From positions 62,001 to 126,000 of the forward strand of contig CAUEEP010000112.1 of NCBI GenBank assembly GCA_958450365.1: a stretch of 64,000 nt of DNA. The letters run 5' to 3'. The position numbers and the translations under genes are program-made. Numbering within the stretch: position 1 is the first letter of the stretch; each line of letters opens with the position of its first letter. The notes under the pieces are model-generated. The model did not search any database, was not told where the DNA came from, and was given only the letters and a program-made list of their open reading frames with translations. Of this stretch, positions 33,839 through 45,769 are shown in pieces. The stretch is from Mesorhabditis belari (taxonomy: Eukaryota > Nematoda > Chromadorea > Rhabditida > Rhabditidae).

Positions 33839-34161
33839 AACATTTTTCAAAAATTCATAAAGCCATTTTACAGATTAAGGATAGGGCTTTTGAATCAAGC
33901 AAACCGTTTTTTGATTAGGGAGTAAGCCGTTTTTTCAGAAAAACACATTACCCAAAAACGATTGTTTAGAACTCTGCCAACCTAATACTTTAAGAGATTA
34001 GAAGAAAAGCGAGGGACATTTGAATTGAGGAGAATAAAGAAAAAGCAGTTTTTAGCAAGAAATCCAATCCGAACCTCCAAAAAAACAAACGCTTTTGAAG
34101 CTGAAGACTATCTAAGTTGAAAGTGTTATAATAATAATGGAATTTGGAGATTTGGATACGC

Positions 34162-34755
34162 TTAACGTTTGAAATACTCGAGCAAAGAGCGTAAGAAAGG
34201 TCGAAAAGATTTGCAATCGATCAATTCTGCTTTTTTATCTCGATCATCGAGCCGCCTTCCGCGGCTTCGAACGACAGCCTCATACAACTCGGACGCAAAG
34301 AAGTGGCAATTGTTTTGTGCAACATTATAGGTGTTGCCGAGCTCGTCATTATTGAAAATCCATTCAATAACATTGTAAATCGTTTCGTTGTTTCTCAAGT
34401 CCTTCTTTGAGCGCCCCTCTGGTTTAATCTTAGTGTTTCGAGGATTTCCATTCAACTTCTCTTTCACATTGACTTCTTTCGACGAGCGCTGAACATAAAT
34501 ACCATCCGCTTGCTTTTCGAAAGACCAGTACCACTTTGTCGACTCGATCACAACGTACTCGTGCCAGTCTCCAATAAAACTCAAAGAGAAACCCAAAGGA
34601 TATTTGCAAATTTTTGCTGTCGGAATTTTCTCATCATTCGTTTTTGCTAACTTGAAAATATTCAACAATTGCTCTTTCTTGTACTCATTTTTAATGGGTT
34701 CAGGATTGTAGCTGATGTAGAACAAGTGCTCTTCCACTTTCCACCGGTACTGTCA
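34162..34755 (-). CDS. LRAT-like / NlpC-P60-like protein, copy 4 (intact exon)
   Basis: One open exon of about 195 codons after the acceptor at 34756-34757. The N-terminus reads YNPEPIKNEYKKEQLLNIFK. Around residues 65-90: GDWHEYVVIESTKWYWSFEK and QADGIYVQRS, a histidine in a beta-hairpin context. Around residues 150-170: NNCHFFASELYEAVVRS, a cysteine at a helix start. A histidine followed later by NC-x-x-F is the arrangement of LRAT and related permuted NlpC/P60 papain-like enzymes, which act as acyltransferases or thiol hydrolases. The assignment is by motif only; no substrate can be named. A first exon is likely, since the acceptor is conserved in all copies, but was not found. Lies in an inverted repeat with copy 2. 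Confidence 0.55.
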
Positions 34756-34759
34756 CTGA

Positions 34760-35300
34760 AATTAAAATGATTGGTTGTCACAATCGTTTATGGCAATGAA
34801 CTCAATGTTTACTGTCTGCTTTTTAGCGAACCAAATAAAACATTGCTCATTCTCATTTGCTCAAAGCATTTGCAAATTTGCATTAAAAAAATGGAAAAAC
34901 GTTTTAAGCCATTTTTTTTAGCCATTTTGTGTTACATTTGGCCGGGACCGGTCACGCTTCACTTAATGGTTGCAATGAACCCTACGTACTTGATTCTATA
35001 TAACAAAAACTCGATATAACGTGAACCATAAACGGTCGAGTTACGCTGTAAAGAGAGGTTCGACTTTAAAGGAAGCCAAATGCCAATAAAACATAAAAGT
35101 GTAATGCAATTAAAACAATACAGAAAGCCAGCAAAGATAACCTTTTGGATACACTTTGTCAATTTCTCGGATGAGTCAACTTCGGCAAAATGTTTGTCGT
35201 TCAAAGATAGAGTGGAAAAGGCGAGGAACTGGAGATTCACGTACTTGTTTTGATTTTTGATATTTATTGTTGGCTTAACTGGAATATTCTTAGTTTCAAT
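34760..35300 (-). repeat. Inverted copy of 28.98-29.47 kb
   Basis: Contains GGGACCGGTCACGCTTCACT, ACTCGATATAACGTGAACC and the GCCAATAAAACATAAAAGTG block in reverse relative to 29.1-29.3 kb. A further partial copy lies at 25380-25520. Together with LRAT copies 2 and 4 it forms an inverted repeat of about 1 kb with a 4-5 kb centre. Confidence 0.6.
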
Positions 35301-35593
35301 GACAACTAAAGGAAATGGATATCAGTTTGTTTTCTAAAACCTACAGACTTCGACAATTCGATCACCGCCAAGGGCATTGGTTTGCCCAAAGGTGGACTCA
35401 GTGAGTTGACCAAATCCGAGTGAAGATCACGGTAGAAAACGTGTAAACACTGCAATCTTACTGTAGAGCTTCCATTTTAGCGTTGCACTTGTTTTTCTAA
35501 AGCAAAACTGTTCTTCACCTCATTCGGCGGATTGTTGCAGTGGTGAATTCGATTCGGATGTCACCCTGATAGTGAGATAGGATGTCTACTGTC

Positions 35594-36065
35594 TACTGCT
35601 CCACATAATTATAAGTTCACCTCTGAATTTTACGATAACTCGGCTTTGAAGGGTTTTTAGAAAAAAAGAAAAAGTATTGAAACGTTGATAAGCTCAAGCC
35701 TGCCATTATTGACACGTGGCATCAGGTCGACCAAAAGCTCTGATCTGACAATCTCTATCTATCCGAATTTTTCAGCTAATTCAGCTAAAAGGCCCAATCG
35801 ATTATTAATTGTCAAATTTCGTTAATTTTTCAGTTTGTTGTTTATTCAAGAAATGGTTTTACCAATTGAACGTATAATTATGTGGATTGGCCAAAATGTT
35901 CTATTGACAAAGTGCTCAAAAAAATATTTTCATTTTTTTAATGCAAATTTGCTTTTGGCATGCAAATTAATATTCATATCTGACATATTTTCTTCTTTGA
36001 AAGTTCTTCAAAGCCGAGTTATCGTAAAATTCAGAGGTGAACTTATAATTATGTGGAGCAGTGTA
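35594..36065. mobile_element. Non-autonomous Tc1/Tc3-type element with perfect 56 bp termini
   Basis: 35596-35651 and 36006-36061 are exact inverted copies, starting CTGCTCCACATAATTATAAG. TA flanks both ends (35594-35595 and 36064-36065). No coding capacity inside. The right terminus is shared with the Tc3-like fragment at 33304-33359. Confidence 0.75.
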
Positions 36066-36889
36066 TATATAAAAGAGCAGTGTCCGTCTGTCCGTCTGTA
36101 CGGGCTTTTTCTCAGCCGTCTTTCGGCCAAAAAAACACTGAAATTATTTAAGAAGTTTTAAAGTACAATATAGTTCTGCCATTTCAAATCAAAAAAAAAA
36201 GATTGAAAAATCAGGATTTGGTGAGACTAGGGGAAGTCAAATCCGCCTCGAAGTCGACCGTAGACCAGCCCGCTTCAGCTTACGCCACGCCGATACAAAT
36301 CTTCAGTGATATAAAACTAGGCGCGTTTTTCGGCTGTTTTTTGATATTTGAGCATCATCTTTTTTTTGAACGGAAGATTAATCACTCTTATTGGAAAAGA
36401 CTTTACTTGTTTTCTCGGAAAGGTCTATCTGCTTTGGCCTTCTAGAAATGAGCAATTACTCACACTTTGATGTTTTCCTGTTCTCTGCGGTTTTTGTGCA
36501 TGCTTCTAAAAGCGATCATCATTTTTTACAGACACGCCCACTCTCTTTCACCTTTCTCTTTGCCATTATTGTCTATAAAATACTCCGTTCTCTCTTAACG
36601 GAACAGTCTTTTTATTGTTGTTGTCAGATGCACTCATTTGTGTATCTTCTTGCTACTGTCTCTATCCTTCGCGAAGCTATTGGCCACGTTTGTCCGAATG
36701 GAGGCGATGAGAAATCACAAATACGGAGACGTGCATCTACTCCGTAAACCAATGTCGGTTTTCTATAAATTTTTTTTGTTATTTATAGTCAAGAAAACCA
36801 ACAAAGCTAATTCTAAAAGACTAAACTGAAAGGCTCTAGTTCTAAAAATTTAGATTTCTCCCCTTTAAAAATTCAATCAACTTTTTCAG

Positions 36890-38103
36890 CGCTCACTCAC
36901 CATGATGCCAGTCATCGTTGCTCGATGATGAGCGGAAAGCTAGCAAAAATCTTAGACGCAAACGCTAACGCATACATTCAAAAGGCTATTCTGAAAAGTT
37001 TGTGGATCCATTGATTTATTTGAGATTTTACTCTGTTTGCTAGGAATAGGCAACTCTCTGTCTTTCATTGGAGTAGAACGAAAAAATGGGAACAGATGGA
37101 CATATTCCGATGGAACACCATTGACCTATCAGAATTGGGATAAAAGTGAGTTCTGTCAATCCAGATTCAACAAAAATCTCCTTAGATGAGCCGAATACAT
37201 CCAAGAACTCGACGAGGTGTGCTATGATGAGTGCAAAGACGGGAAAATGGCGTGCCGCTGATTGTCTCGCTTCTCGGCCATACGTTTGCTCAGTGGATGA
37301 GGATGGTTAGAAAATTCGAAAAAATCTAAACACACAAAAATATTTCAGAAATTCAATGCCCCGATGACTGGTTCTACTTTAAGACAACGAATTATTGTTA
37401 CTATCTAAAGGGTAGCTAAAATCCTCTTTGAATTGTATTATTGACGAGCCTCAGAATTTCACTCACTCAGACGGCGTTCGTTGGCGACTGTACAACTTCG
37501 CAACAGCCGAAAAGGATTGCCAACGAATGGGCGCTCATTTGGCATCGATTCACTCAAAAGCCGAGAATGATTTTGTCTTTGGTGCGGTTTCCTTACAGAC
37601 TTTATGTTCTAACAATGCAAAATCTTTCTAGATTTGGTCACTTCAAACGTGAAAAGTCTCTCGGATGTTGCCCCCGAGTACGACAATAACCCGTGCTACT
37701 ATCAATCGGTTTGGATTGGTTATTATGGAAATGGAACCCTCGGAACGGGAATTTGGACTGATGTATCCAAAGTCGATTATGTTGAATCTTCAAGCCCAGA
37801 GCCGTTCAATTGGGTGGTAAGTGGAGAGAAGAGCCAGACACAGAGCGGTTCGATGATCCGTTATCTGTACATCATGTTATAATATAATAAGGCCTCATTG
37901 CCATTGTCATTTCATTATTTCAATATCTTTTTCAGACATCCAGCGACAAATCGTGTGACCGTAGATGGGGGGATGGACTGTGCCCGAAATGGGTTTTGCT
38001 CGATACGTTTGCAAGATGGCATCGGAGCGTCGAAAAGACAAATGAAAAAAAATTGAGTAACCTCTGTACACCCAACCCCTATCATTTTCTACGAGTAATT
38101 TGA
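36890..38103 (+). CDS. C-type lectin protein with two CTLDs (5'-truncated)
   Basis: Six or seven exons join in phase. CTLD 1: ASHRCSMMSGKLAKILDANA; SFIGVERKNGNRWTYSDGTP and LTYQNWDK; NEPNTSKNSTRCAMM, GKWRAADC, RPYVC. CTLD 2: CPDDWFYFKTTNYCYYL; DGVRWRLYNFATAEKDCQRM, GAHLASIHSKAENDFVF; DVAPEYDNNPC, VWIGYYGNG, SSPEPFNWV; last exon from 37937 (end at 38055 or 38103 depending on frame). WIG, the paired cysteines and the EPN/EPFNW motifs are the CTLD signature; EPN suggests mannose-type binding in domain 1. Such proteins are secreted or membrane-bound and often linked to immunity in nematodes. Signal peptide and first CTLD strand are missing, probably lost to the rearrangement upstream. Confidence 0.7.
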
Positions 38104-38351
38104 ATCAAAACTGAGCTTTTGTATATAAAAGATTTCGTGTAAGATTGAATCGAAAAGCACTTTATTCGATAAAGAAAACTTTGAGAGAAGAGAGAGGAAA
38201 CGAGAGACATTTGAATTGAAGAGAATAAAGGAAAAACAGTTTTTAGCAAGAAATCCAATCCGAATCTCAAAAAAACAACGATTTTGAAGCTGAATACTAT
38301 CTGAGTTTAAATTGTTATAATAATAACGGAATATGTCTGGATTTGGATACA

Positions 38352-38964
38352 CTAACGACTGAAATACCTACGGACAGAGCGTAAGAAAGGTCGCAAGATT
38401 CGCAACGGATCATCCTGACCAATTCTGCTTTTTGCATCTGTATCGTCGAGCCGCTTTCCGCAGCTTCGAACGACAGCCTCATACAACTCGGACGCAAAGA
38501 AATGGCAATTGCTTTGTGTAACATCATAGGTGTTGTCGAGCTCGTCATTATTGAAAATCCATTCAATAGTATTGTAAATCGTTTCGTTGTATCTCACGCT
38601 CTTCTCTGAGCGCCCCTCTGGTTCAATCGTTCTAGTGGTTCGAGGATTTCCATGAAAGTTCTCTTTCACATCGAGTTTTTTCGACGATCGCTGCACATAG
38701 ATACCATCCATTTGCTTTTCGAAAGACCAGTACCAATTTGTCGACTTGATCACAACGTACTCGTGCCAGTCTCCAATAAGACCTCTAATAAGAGTTCTCG
38801 CGAGAGGATATTTCCAAATTTTTGCCGTCAGTATTTTCTCATCATTTGTTCTCTCTAACTTAAAAATATTCAACAATTCCTCTTTCTTGTACTCATTTTT
38901 AATGGGTTCAGGATTGTAGATGATGTAGGACAAAGTGCTCTTCCAATCTCCACCGGTACTGTCA
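38352..38964 (-). CDS. LRAT-like / NlpC-P60-like protein, copy 5 (intact exon)
   Basis: Open for about 200 codons after the acceptor at 38965-38966. YNPEPIKNEYKKEELLNIFK, GDWHEYVVIKSTNWYWSFEK and SNCHFFASELYEAVVRSCGK give the same His and Cys positions as copy 4, from which it differs at about one residue in six. The tail ends in a basic stretch, LRPFLRSVRRYFSR. The lectin gene ends about 250 bp away on the opposite strand, tail to tail. Paralog of copy 1 in the 11.5-20 kb segment. Confidence 0.55.
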
Positions 38965-39556
38965 CTGAAATTAAAATGATTGGTTTCTCACAATCGTTTA
39001 TGGCAATGAACTCAATGTTTATTGTCTGCTTTTTTAACCGTCTTTGAAATCCTAACACCTAGAAAAGATGCACAAAATTGTTTTTTGGCGAACCAAATAA
39101 AACATTGCTCATTCTCATTTGCTCAAAGAGTTCTCAACATGTAACTTAATAAAATCACAAGCCATAGCCTATCTTTTTTTCGGGATGGCCCATAGAAAAA
39201 TAATTTGTCAATAAGAAGCATTTCAACCGTTATGCTGACAAAAACTTACGAGCTCATCTCTAGAAAAGAAACAAGAAACAAACGAATGTTTTGACCCTTA
39301 CGGCGACTCCTAAAATAGATGATTGACATTGTTATTTAAGTCAAAAAGAGATCATTCGAAGAGAAGGGTGCTTTATGGAAGAGTTGAAAATGAGAAGCAA
39401 AATATAGAAAGTTATCAAAAAGGCTGACTCTGCTAGATGCTAAAAAACCAAAAATAAAAACTCTATTGGAAATCTCAGGCTCTTGCAAAAAAATATCAAC
39501 AGGTGCTCCTTCCCTCTTTGCGATTGTTGCGACGAGAAGCGAAAAAAAAAGCCATA

Positions 39557-39955
39557 GATCTTTCTGTTTAAAGTGTCACATTAAGGAGTTCTTTCTTTTT
39601 TTGAAACGATCCTCGAATGATCAGTAAAACCTGTGATCCCCTTAAACTTTAAAGCACTGCTAGTGTGCTAAAAGACGGGTTCGCGGAGCATCCAAGGCAA
39701 AGAAGGACAAGTGAGGCTCTCCCTTGGAGTCTCCCCTTTCCCTTTCATTTATTGTTAATCGTTTTGTTGTACTACTGTAAATCAAGGTACATATCTTCCG
39801 GGTCTATGCAACTGCCATTTCTCAAGGGACTCCCCTCTAATACGTTGGAGGAGTTGGGTCGGGCTGTCGGGTTGTTAGAGATGGCAGGATATCAAAAGAG
39901 GTCCACCGTTTTTAGCTTAACCAAAATTCTAGTCCATATTCGTTTACGCCTAGGA
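39557..39955 (+). repeat. Left end of the Tc5-like element, second copy, without pogo insert
   Basis: 39725-39955 equals the left inverted arm at 13480-13718. It continues without interruption into the sequence that in the first segment lies after the pogo element, so it is the empty site. The right arm and the transposase are absent. Confidence 0.7.
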
Positions 39956-40680
39956 ACAAACAAAAACTGTAAAAAACCCATGAATCTGCAATTCGCAAAG
40001 ATCAAAAACACTTTGACTAAATCCTCCCAAAAGTTTTACTTTACAAGTTGAGTAAGAATTTTTCAATCAACCAGTTTTCAACAAAAGTTCATCAACAATT
40101 ATTAAGACAATTTCATCAACAATTTCCCAAATCACTTGATTTTTGTGTTTTCTCAACAAGTGATAGGCTAGAGAGTGGCTTTTATTTTTTGATCGAATAA
40201 ACTTTTGTGTTTCACTTACATATTTAGTTTTTAATGCCAAGTAAATATGAAATCCCAAAGATCTATGTGCTCTATTCGACAATTACTCTTATCATTAGAA
40301 CACCGATCAATTTATTCTATTTATTTTAAGTAAATAACTCGTATTTATAGTCAAGTTGATTGTTTTTTCTATATGGGTCGATAGAATAAAATCTGCTTAT
40401 CAAAATTTGCAGATCCACAGATCTCCTCACAATGTTATTGTGAGATCTAAGGACCGTCCCTTCTGGGCGATGAAAGGGATAAGCACAGGGAGATCACATT
40501 TACAAAAGAATCGACAAATCATTCAATAATAACAATAGTGACTAAAATACTAGTTTGGCTCGGAGCTGACAGTTTAAAAGACAAAATCAAAGAATTTTTT
40601 AGTTTGTAAAGGTCTGCGTGCTGCCCTTTTGCGGTCTTTCTTTTCTTCTGTAAAGACAAAAAACAGTGATGATGCTAAAA

Positions 40681-42195
40681 TATTCATTTTCCTAGAAAAT
40701 CATCTATCAAACCTTGGCAAAAGCAGGAAGAAAAGTTCGGGATTAATTCGATTGTTATTTTATCGACGAGATCACTGATTGAATAGCCATAAAGTTGGAG
40801 GGATAAACAGGATAGAAAAGACGATAAAAAATAGTTGGTGAGGGCAGTGATCGAGCTGGCAAGCATCTGGTTTAAAATTTGAAATTGTTATTTAAACGTT
40901 TGATTACTTGAACCATCAGTAGTCGATCCGTACGTGTAGCTTTGCCGTCTTGTCTCAACTGCAATTCTTGCGTAAATTCTTGTGTTAAAGGTGTTTTTAA
41001 AAATCTAATTTCAGTTAAGAAATAGAATTGGTTTTGGACATGTATTTTAAAACCGAACATTTTCAAATCCTAATTAAGTTTTGAGAAATCCAGAGACCCA
41101 TTTTATTACTATAGATTATTTTGACAGACCTTTCGGATCTTCCTTGCAGTCACTAAATTCATGGTAAACATGAAAAATAAGAGAACAGGAGCCGAATCAT
41201 TATTTAAAATATAAGCAACTTCATAGTAATCAAGACCAAAAGAGATAAATAAAAGATTCAGTTGAGTGAGTGCGATTCGTAATAAAAAATGGAAGAAAAG
41301 TTGGGCAAGTGGCCATTTCAGAGTGTATTGATAGTAGAAACCATTGAATGAACATGCGAAGAAACGGCTGCGAAGTTTAAAAGTTGAGTTATGAGTTTTA
41401 AGACCAATACCTGATCGAAATCAACAATTGACAGTAAAGAGCAATATCCAACACGGAATAGTCAAAACCGATAAATTCTGAGACTGATGAGACAATGTTG
41501 ACGAACTTTTTTGAGCATCGGAAAATGTTGCTATTGCTTAAGTCTTTTTAAGGCACTCACTTCAATCTTCTCAACTCCATATTGCAAAATGAGAGTAAAA
41601 GAGTTACAAGCGAGTACGTGAACAGGCAAAGATTCTCGGCAGTTATTAGCAGGCTGTAATGTTTAGGAATGATACATAAAAGATAGAAGTAAGGAAAGTT
41701 CAGGCCAAACCGATCCAAATCAAAGTTTAAAGCTTGATTTGAAGCTTAAAATCTGGCTTTTTAAAAGCGTTGATCCTTGTCTTGTTTGGCAGAGTCCAGG
41801 CTAAAGTCTGGCTTCTGGCAGATTCAGGGATACCAGGTTTGCAGCAAAACATTGTCTAGTCTTGGACTTACCTGGTCTGGCCTAGCTTTGGCTTAAAAGT
41901 TATGATACAAATTTGACAATTTATACAATAAGTCTATGGCTTAGTGATGTCAGCAATGCAAAATGTGACAAACCGAATCGCCAGCGAGTTTATTGTTTAA
42001 TATGCAACTAAAGCGGCGAATAGAGTGATGAAACAGCTCAAGAACAAAATCTAAAATTTCCATTCAATTTTCTTCAAACTGACACTTACAACGAGGTCGG
42101 TCCACTGAATGATCGGCTCTAATTGGGCAGACAATTCCCAGTCAAAGTAAAGTGGAGCTACATAATAAATGCCCACTGCCGATTCTCTCAGCCAT
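40681..42195 (-). pseudogene. Seven-transmembrane receptor-like gene, copy B
   Basis: Colinear with 17208-18735. Exon 1 starts at 42195 (ATG, MAERIGSGHLLC) but lacks two bases after the cysteine codon compared with copy A, so the frame is lost. The last exon (40684-40866) differs from copy A at few positions. Confidence 0.4.
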
Positions 42196-42469
42196 TTGTA
42201 ACCAACTAAAATCAATCACTTTAGGATTTTCTCAAAAAATTTCTTTATTCAAGAAATTTCTAATATTTCTAACCTGTGAGAATTGCTGTAGCGATGAAAA
42301 TTATCACAAGAGGGTAAAAGTTTTTTATCGATTCATTGATGGATTTAAGCTTCTGGAAGCAAGCAATTTGCTTCATTGGAAATGGAAAATTTTTGTCTAA
42401 CGCTAGCTTGGATCACTTTGAGGGCATGATTTTTGCTCGAATACCGAAAAAAACAAATAATTTTGAGTC

Positions 42470-43734
42470 AGGTGCATGGTAAATTGTAACCTATGGGTGT
42501 TTTTCGGTGCAAGGACACTGATTTATAGACAAGCGTTGAAAAAACTAATTGGACACTAAAACTTAGTCATTGGTTATTTCAAAAGAACAATTTACAGACT
42601 TACGTAGAAGTACAGAAGTCAATTTGTCTTTCAAGTAAAGTAAGTAGAATGTGCTCTTTGTTAATGAGCTTTCTAAAAGATGGATAAACTGGAAAGCTAC
42701 CGCAGCCTCTTTTAGAGTTACTCTATCGTAACTTCGATCTATTTGTTTATGATTCTATCCGATGGAATCGAATGAATAGAATAAGATCAAAGAAGAAACA
42801 TAATCTGAAGGAAAGCTTACGGTAGTTAATTTTGATTCACAGTACTTGCCGGCAGTGCTCTAACCATAAACACGGCTGCTTTACCGCTTAATGAAAAAGC
42901 GTACACGGAGTCAAACTCTTGCGCGAGTGAGGGGTAAGTGAACACAAGCTCAACTAGCACAACCAAGACAATAATCCGATAAATACCCTGGACAATTCGA
43001 TAAATACCCTGGCTCCGATAAAGATCTGTACCGATAATAAATCGTAAGTTTTGGGTAAATAAAGCTTAAGTCAAAGCTAAACCAAAACTTTAATACACAA
43101 TTTAGTTTGACCTTATTGAACTACCTGTAAATTCTTTAAGTTAGAGCATTCTTGTTCCAAAACGCAGAAAACTTCAATACAAACTGAATTTTAAGATGCT
43201 GTGCTAGTTCTATGTTGAGATTTTAAGTAGCTATCATAGTTAAAAACAGTTTACACAAAAATTCAATCCACATTTCAGTGGTTCGACTTCGGGTGCAAAA
43301 TTTCAATCATCTCTAATTTTTTTTTGTAAAACAAAGGTTTTTCTTTTTCAAATAAATAAAAGTGTCTTTGAGGATGTAAAATGTAACAGTCATTATTGCC
43401 GAACAAACAAACAATCAAAACTGATGCAATTTCAAAAAAAAAAATTGCGACAATGAAGTAAAATTAGAAACTATAACTACCTCTTCTCTCTTCCTCTCCT
43501 CAAAAAAATCACTTCTTTTCGCTTCCTTTAGGGCATTTCGTTTCGCAATGAAATCACCTTCAAGACGGGCGTTATCTTGTCCGAACAACAATCGATCTGC
43601 AACGATTCTAACCCTTTGGGTTTTTCGTAATAAACATTCAATTATTTAGGCAGATTTCGTTTATTAATAAATAAATAAAAGAGTGCGAAAGCGTAAAATA
43701 TTTTCCCTAAAACTAATCTGGTAAAACATAGGAC
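42470..43734. other. Decayed flank matching 18990-20416
   Basis: Aligns by eye with the first segment. The ShK-like exon is truncated after TGGTTCGACT (43279-43290), and the following exon is gone; the polyadenylation region remains. Confidence 0.45.
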
Positions 43735-45740
43735 GATGAAATCGATGACTCAAAGTTGGAACCCAAAGTCTGCGCTGGCGGTTTCCTCGAAAGGGGTGTA
43801 CCGATTAAAGAAATTAAACAAGTAAGTATATTCATGATTTCAAAACCGAATATTTGTGCAGTTCTTTACGCTTCAAAATACGTTTGGAGTGAAAACGAGA
43901 GACAAATCAAAAATTATCGGGAGAGAATGCGAGGGGTTGGAGAGGAAAAGACATCCAAATATTGTGAATTTCATCTGAACACACCAAAGGAGTCAACAAG
44001 ACTTGGGAATTGTGACGGAGTATTGCGAGAAGGGAACACTCAGAGATGGCAAGTTTGTTGGAAAGTTCCAAGGGAGACTGTTAGAAATTTCAATTTATTG
44101 GGCTGGTGAATTGAAAACTGTCGGTCTTTAAACTAAAATTTATTTATCATTTTATTCTAAAAAACCATCAATTCATTCCAAATAATTTCGCATTATAATT
44201 GACGACTTCTGCCCATTTTGCAATTTGCGGATTCCTCTTTCTGCGTAGGATTTTAGTTGTGTGTGTGAGACAAGTGTGAGACTCAAAATGGAGGACTGGA
44301 GATGTCCCAGTTTGGAGTACTTCTTCAAAAGAAACCCATTTTGATGTAAATACAAAAGTTGTAGAGTAATCAAAAATTAGGGCTGATAGCCAAATTTCCA
44401 AAAAGATACACTCAGAAGTTTCGTCTTTAAATGCAAATTTTGTGAAAATTCGTAAATTTTGGGCATTTCTTGAAAACCAGTGTACGAACCGTTCTGAAAA
44501 TTTGGATATAAGCCTGATTTTTGATTCTCTACAACTTTGATTTGATTCTTTTGACTTCCATTGACACCAAAATGGGTTTTTTTTGAAGAAAGTGCTCAAA
44601 CCCCTGAGACATATGACAATAGCCCGCAGTTTTCAATCCACGAACCCAATGATTTGATGTAATTGTTCGACTAATTTACAAATCTTATTGCAAAATAGTT
44701 TAAAACCCAAGCTTAGCAATGAATTCTTCTTGTTCAATCAACCTCACCTTTGTAAGTGTGTCTTCTAGTCATGTTTGGAAAAAGGTTAATCTACTCAATC
44801 AATACACTCATTTGGTGGGCTGAGGGACTATCTGATGCAGACGTTTTCCTCTCGCGGCTCATCAACATTAATCTCATGAAGATCACCAAAACTGAAAAGT
44901 TTTTGGTTAAGATCTTTCCATAATTAACTAGTTTAGTGTCTTTGTTACCAAAGATTTTACTGAAAAGCTGGGTGAGATTGGAACAGCAAGGATGTTGGAG
45001 GTGACTGCTATGCTAGCGAAAAGACGCTAAAATGGCAATGACGCAGCGATACGCGAGGTCTGTAGCAGTGAGACGAGGGGATGAATTTGTTTCAGGAGAT
45101 TTTACTGGTTAGTTTCATTATTTAAAGAAAACCGCTAGGAATGAATTATAACTGTGAAACCAAAATCGATGTTTGTTGATAAGTTTTCGGATTTTCAGAT
45201 GTCCTCAATGAAAATGATAAAAGTTTACAGTCTGGGCTTGGTCATTTGGGAGTTAGAGGTGGGAAAGGAAGTGGTGAAGTTTCAGAGGCTTATTTCCTGT
45301 AATCCTTAACAACTTGGGTTTATTGTTGTTCTTTGAGAATTTGGGGCACTGGGTGCGTTCTCTCATTTACACTTCTGGTCAACGGTTTCCTCAAAAGCAG
45401 CTTGAGAAAATTGGTATTCACCATCGTGTCCATCAGAATTCAAAGCGGAATTATTGACAGGTTGGCTACTTTTCTGACACAACTAATTCAATTAAGGTGT
45501 ATCGATTTCGACTATCAAAAGCGGCAAAAAAAAGCTGAGAATTTGAGGGATGAGCTGTGGGAATAATGAAAGCGGTGAGTTGCTAGTTTTAACGATAAAT
45601 TCCTTGAAACTCTTCAGTCGGATTCAACACTGAATACTTTTGATCGACCACTCGATGAATCCGATGCGCGCTGAACTCATTCGATCAATTGGTTTTTGAC
45701 GGAACGGATCAGAGAAAGAGAATCTCTGTTTATAGAAACG
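43735..45740 (+). pseudogene. Protein kinase 1, copy B
   Basis: Colinear with copy A. KYVWSENERQIKNYRE is in frame here, unlike copy A, but an extra G follows it. The catalytic-loop region reads LMKITKTEKFLVK in the open frame, and DFG is lost (GETGTA-like). VYSLGLVIWEL and FDYQKRQKKAENLRDEL survive. A MITE-like insert at 44100-44647 splits the copy. Too many shifts for a working gene as the sequence stands. Confidence 0.55.
44100..44647. mobile_element. MITE-like insertion absent from the paralog
   Basis: Ends are inverted copies of about 25 bp (GGGYTSGTGRATTGAAAACT). Inner inverted blocks also pair (ACCCATTTTGRTG with CAAAGTTGTAGAGWATCAAAA). The corresponding site in copy A, about 20775, is continuous. 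A minus-strand frame of 143 codons spans it, but its content is just the repeat structure. Confidence 0.65.
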
Positions 45741-45769
45741 AATTTTTCTCGAACGATATGCTCGGTCAT

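Noticed and set aside
44168..44599. Minus-strand frame of 143 codons
   Set aside because: Lies wholly in the MITE-like element and follows its palindromic structure.
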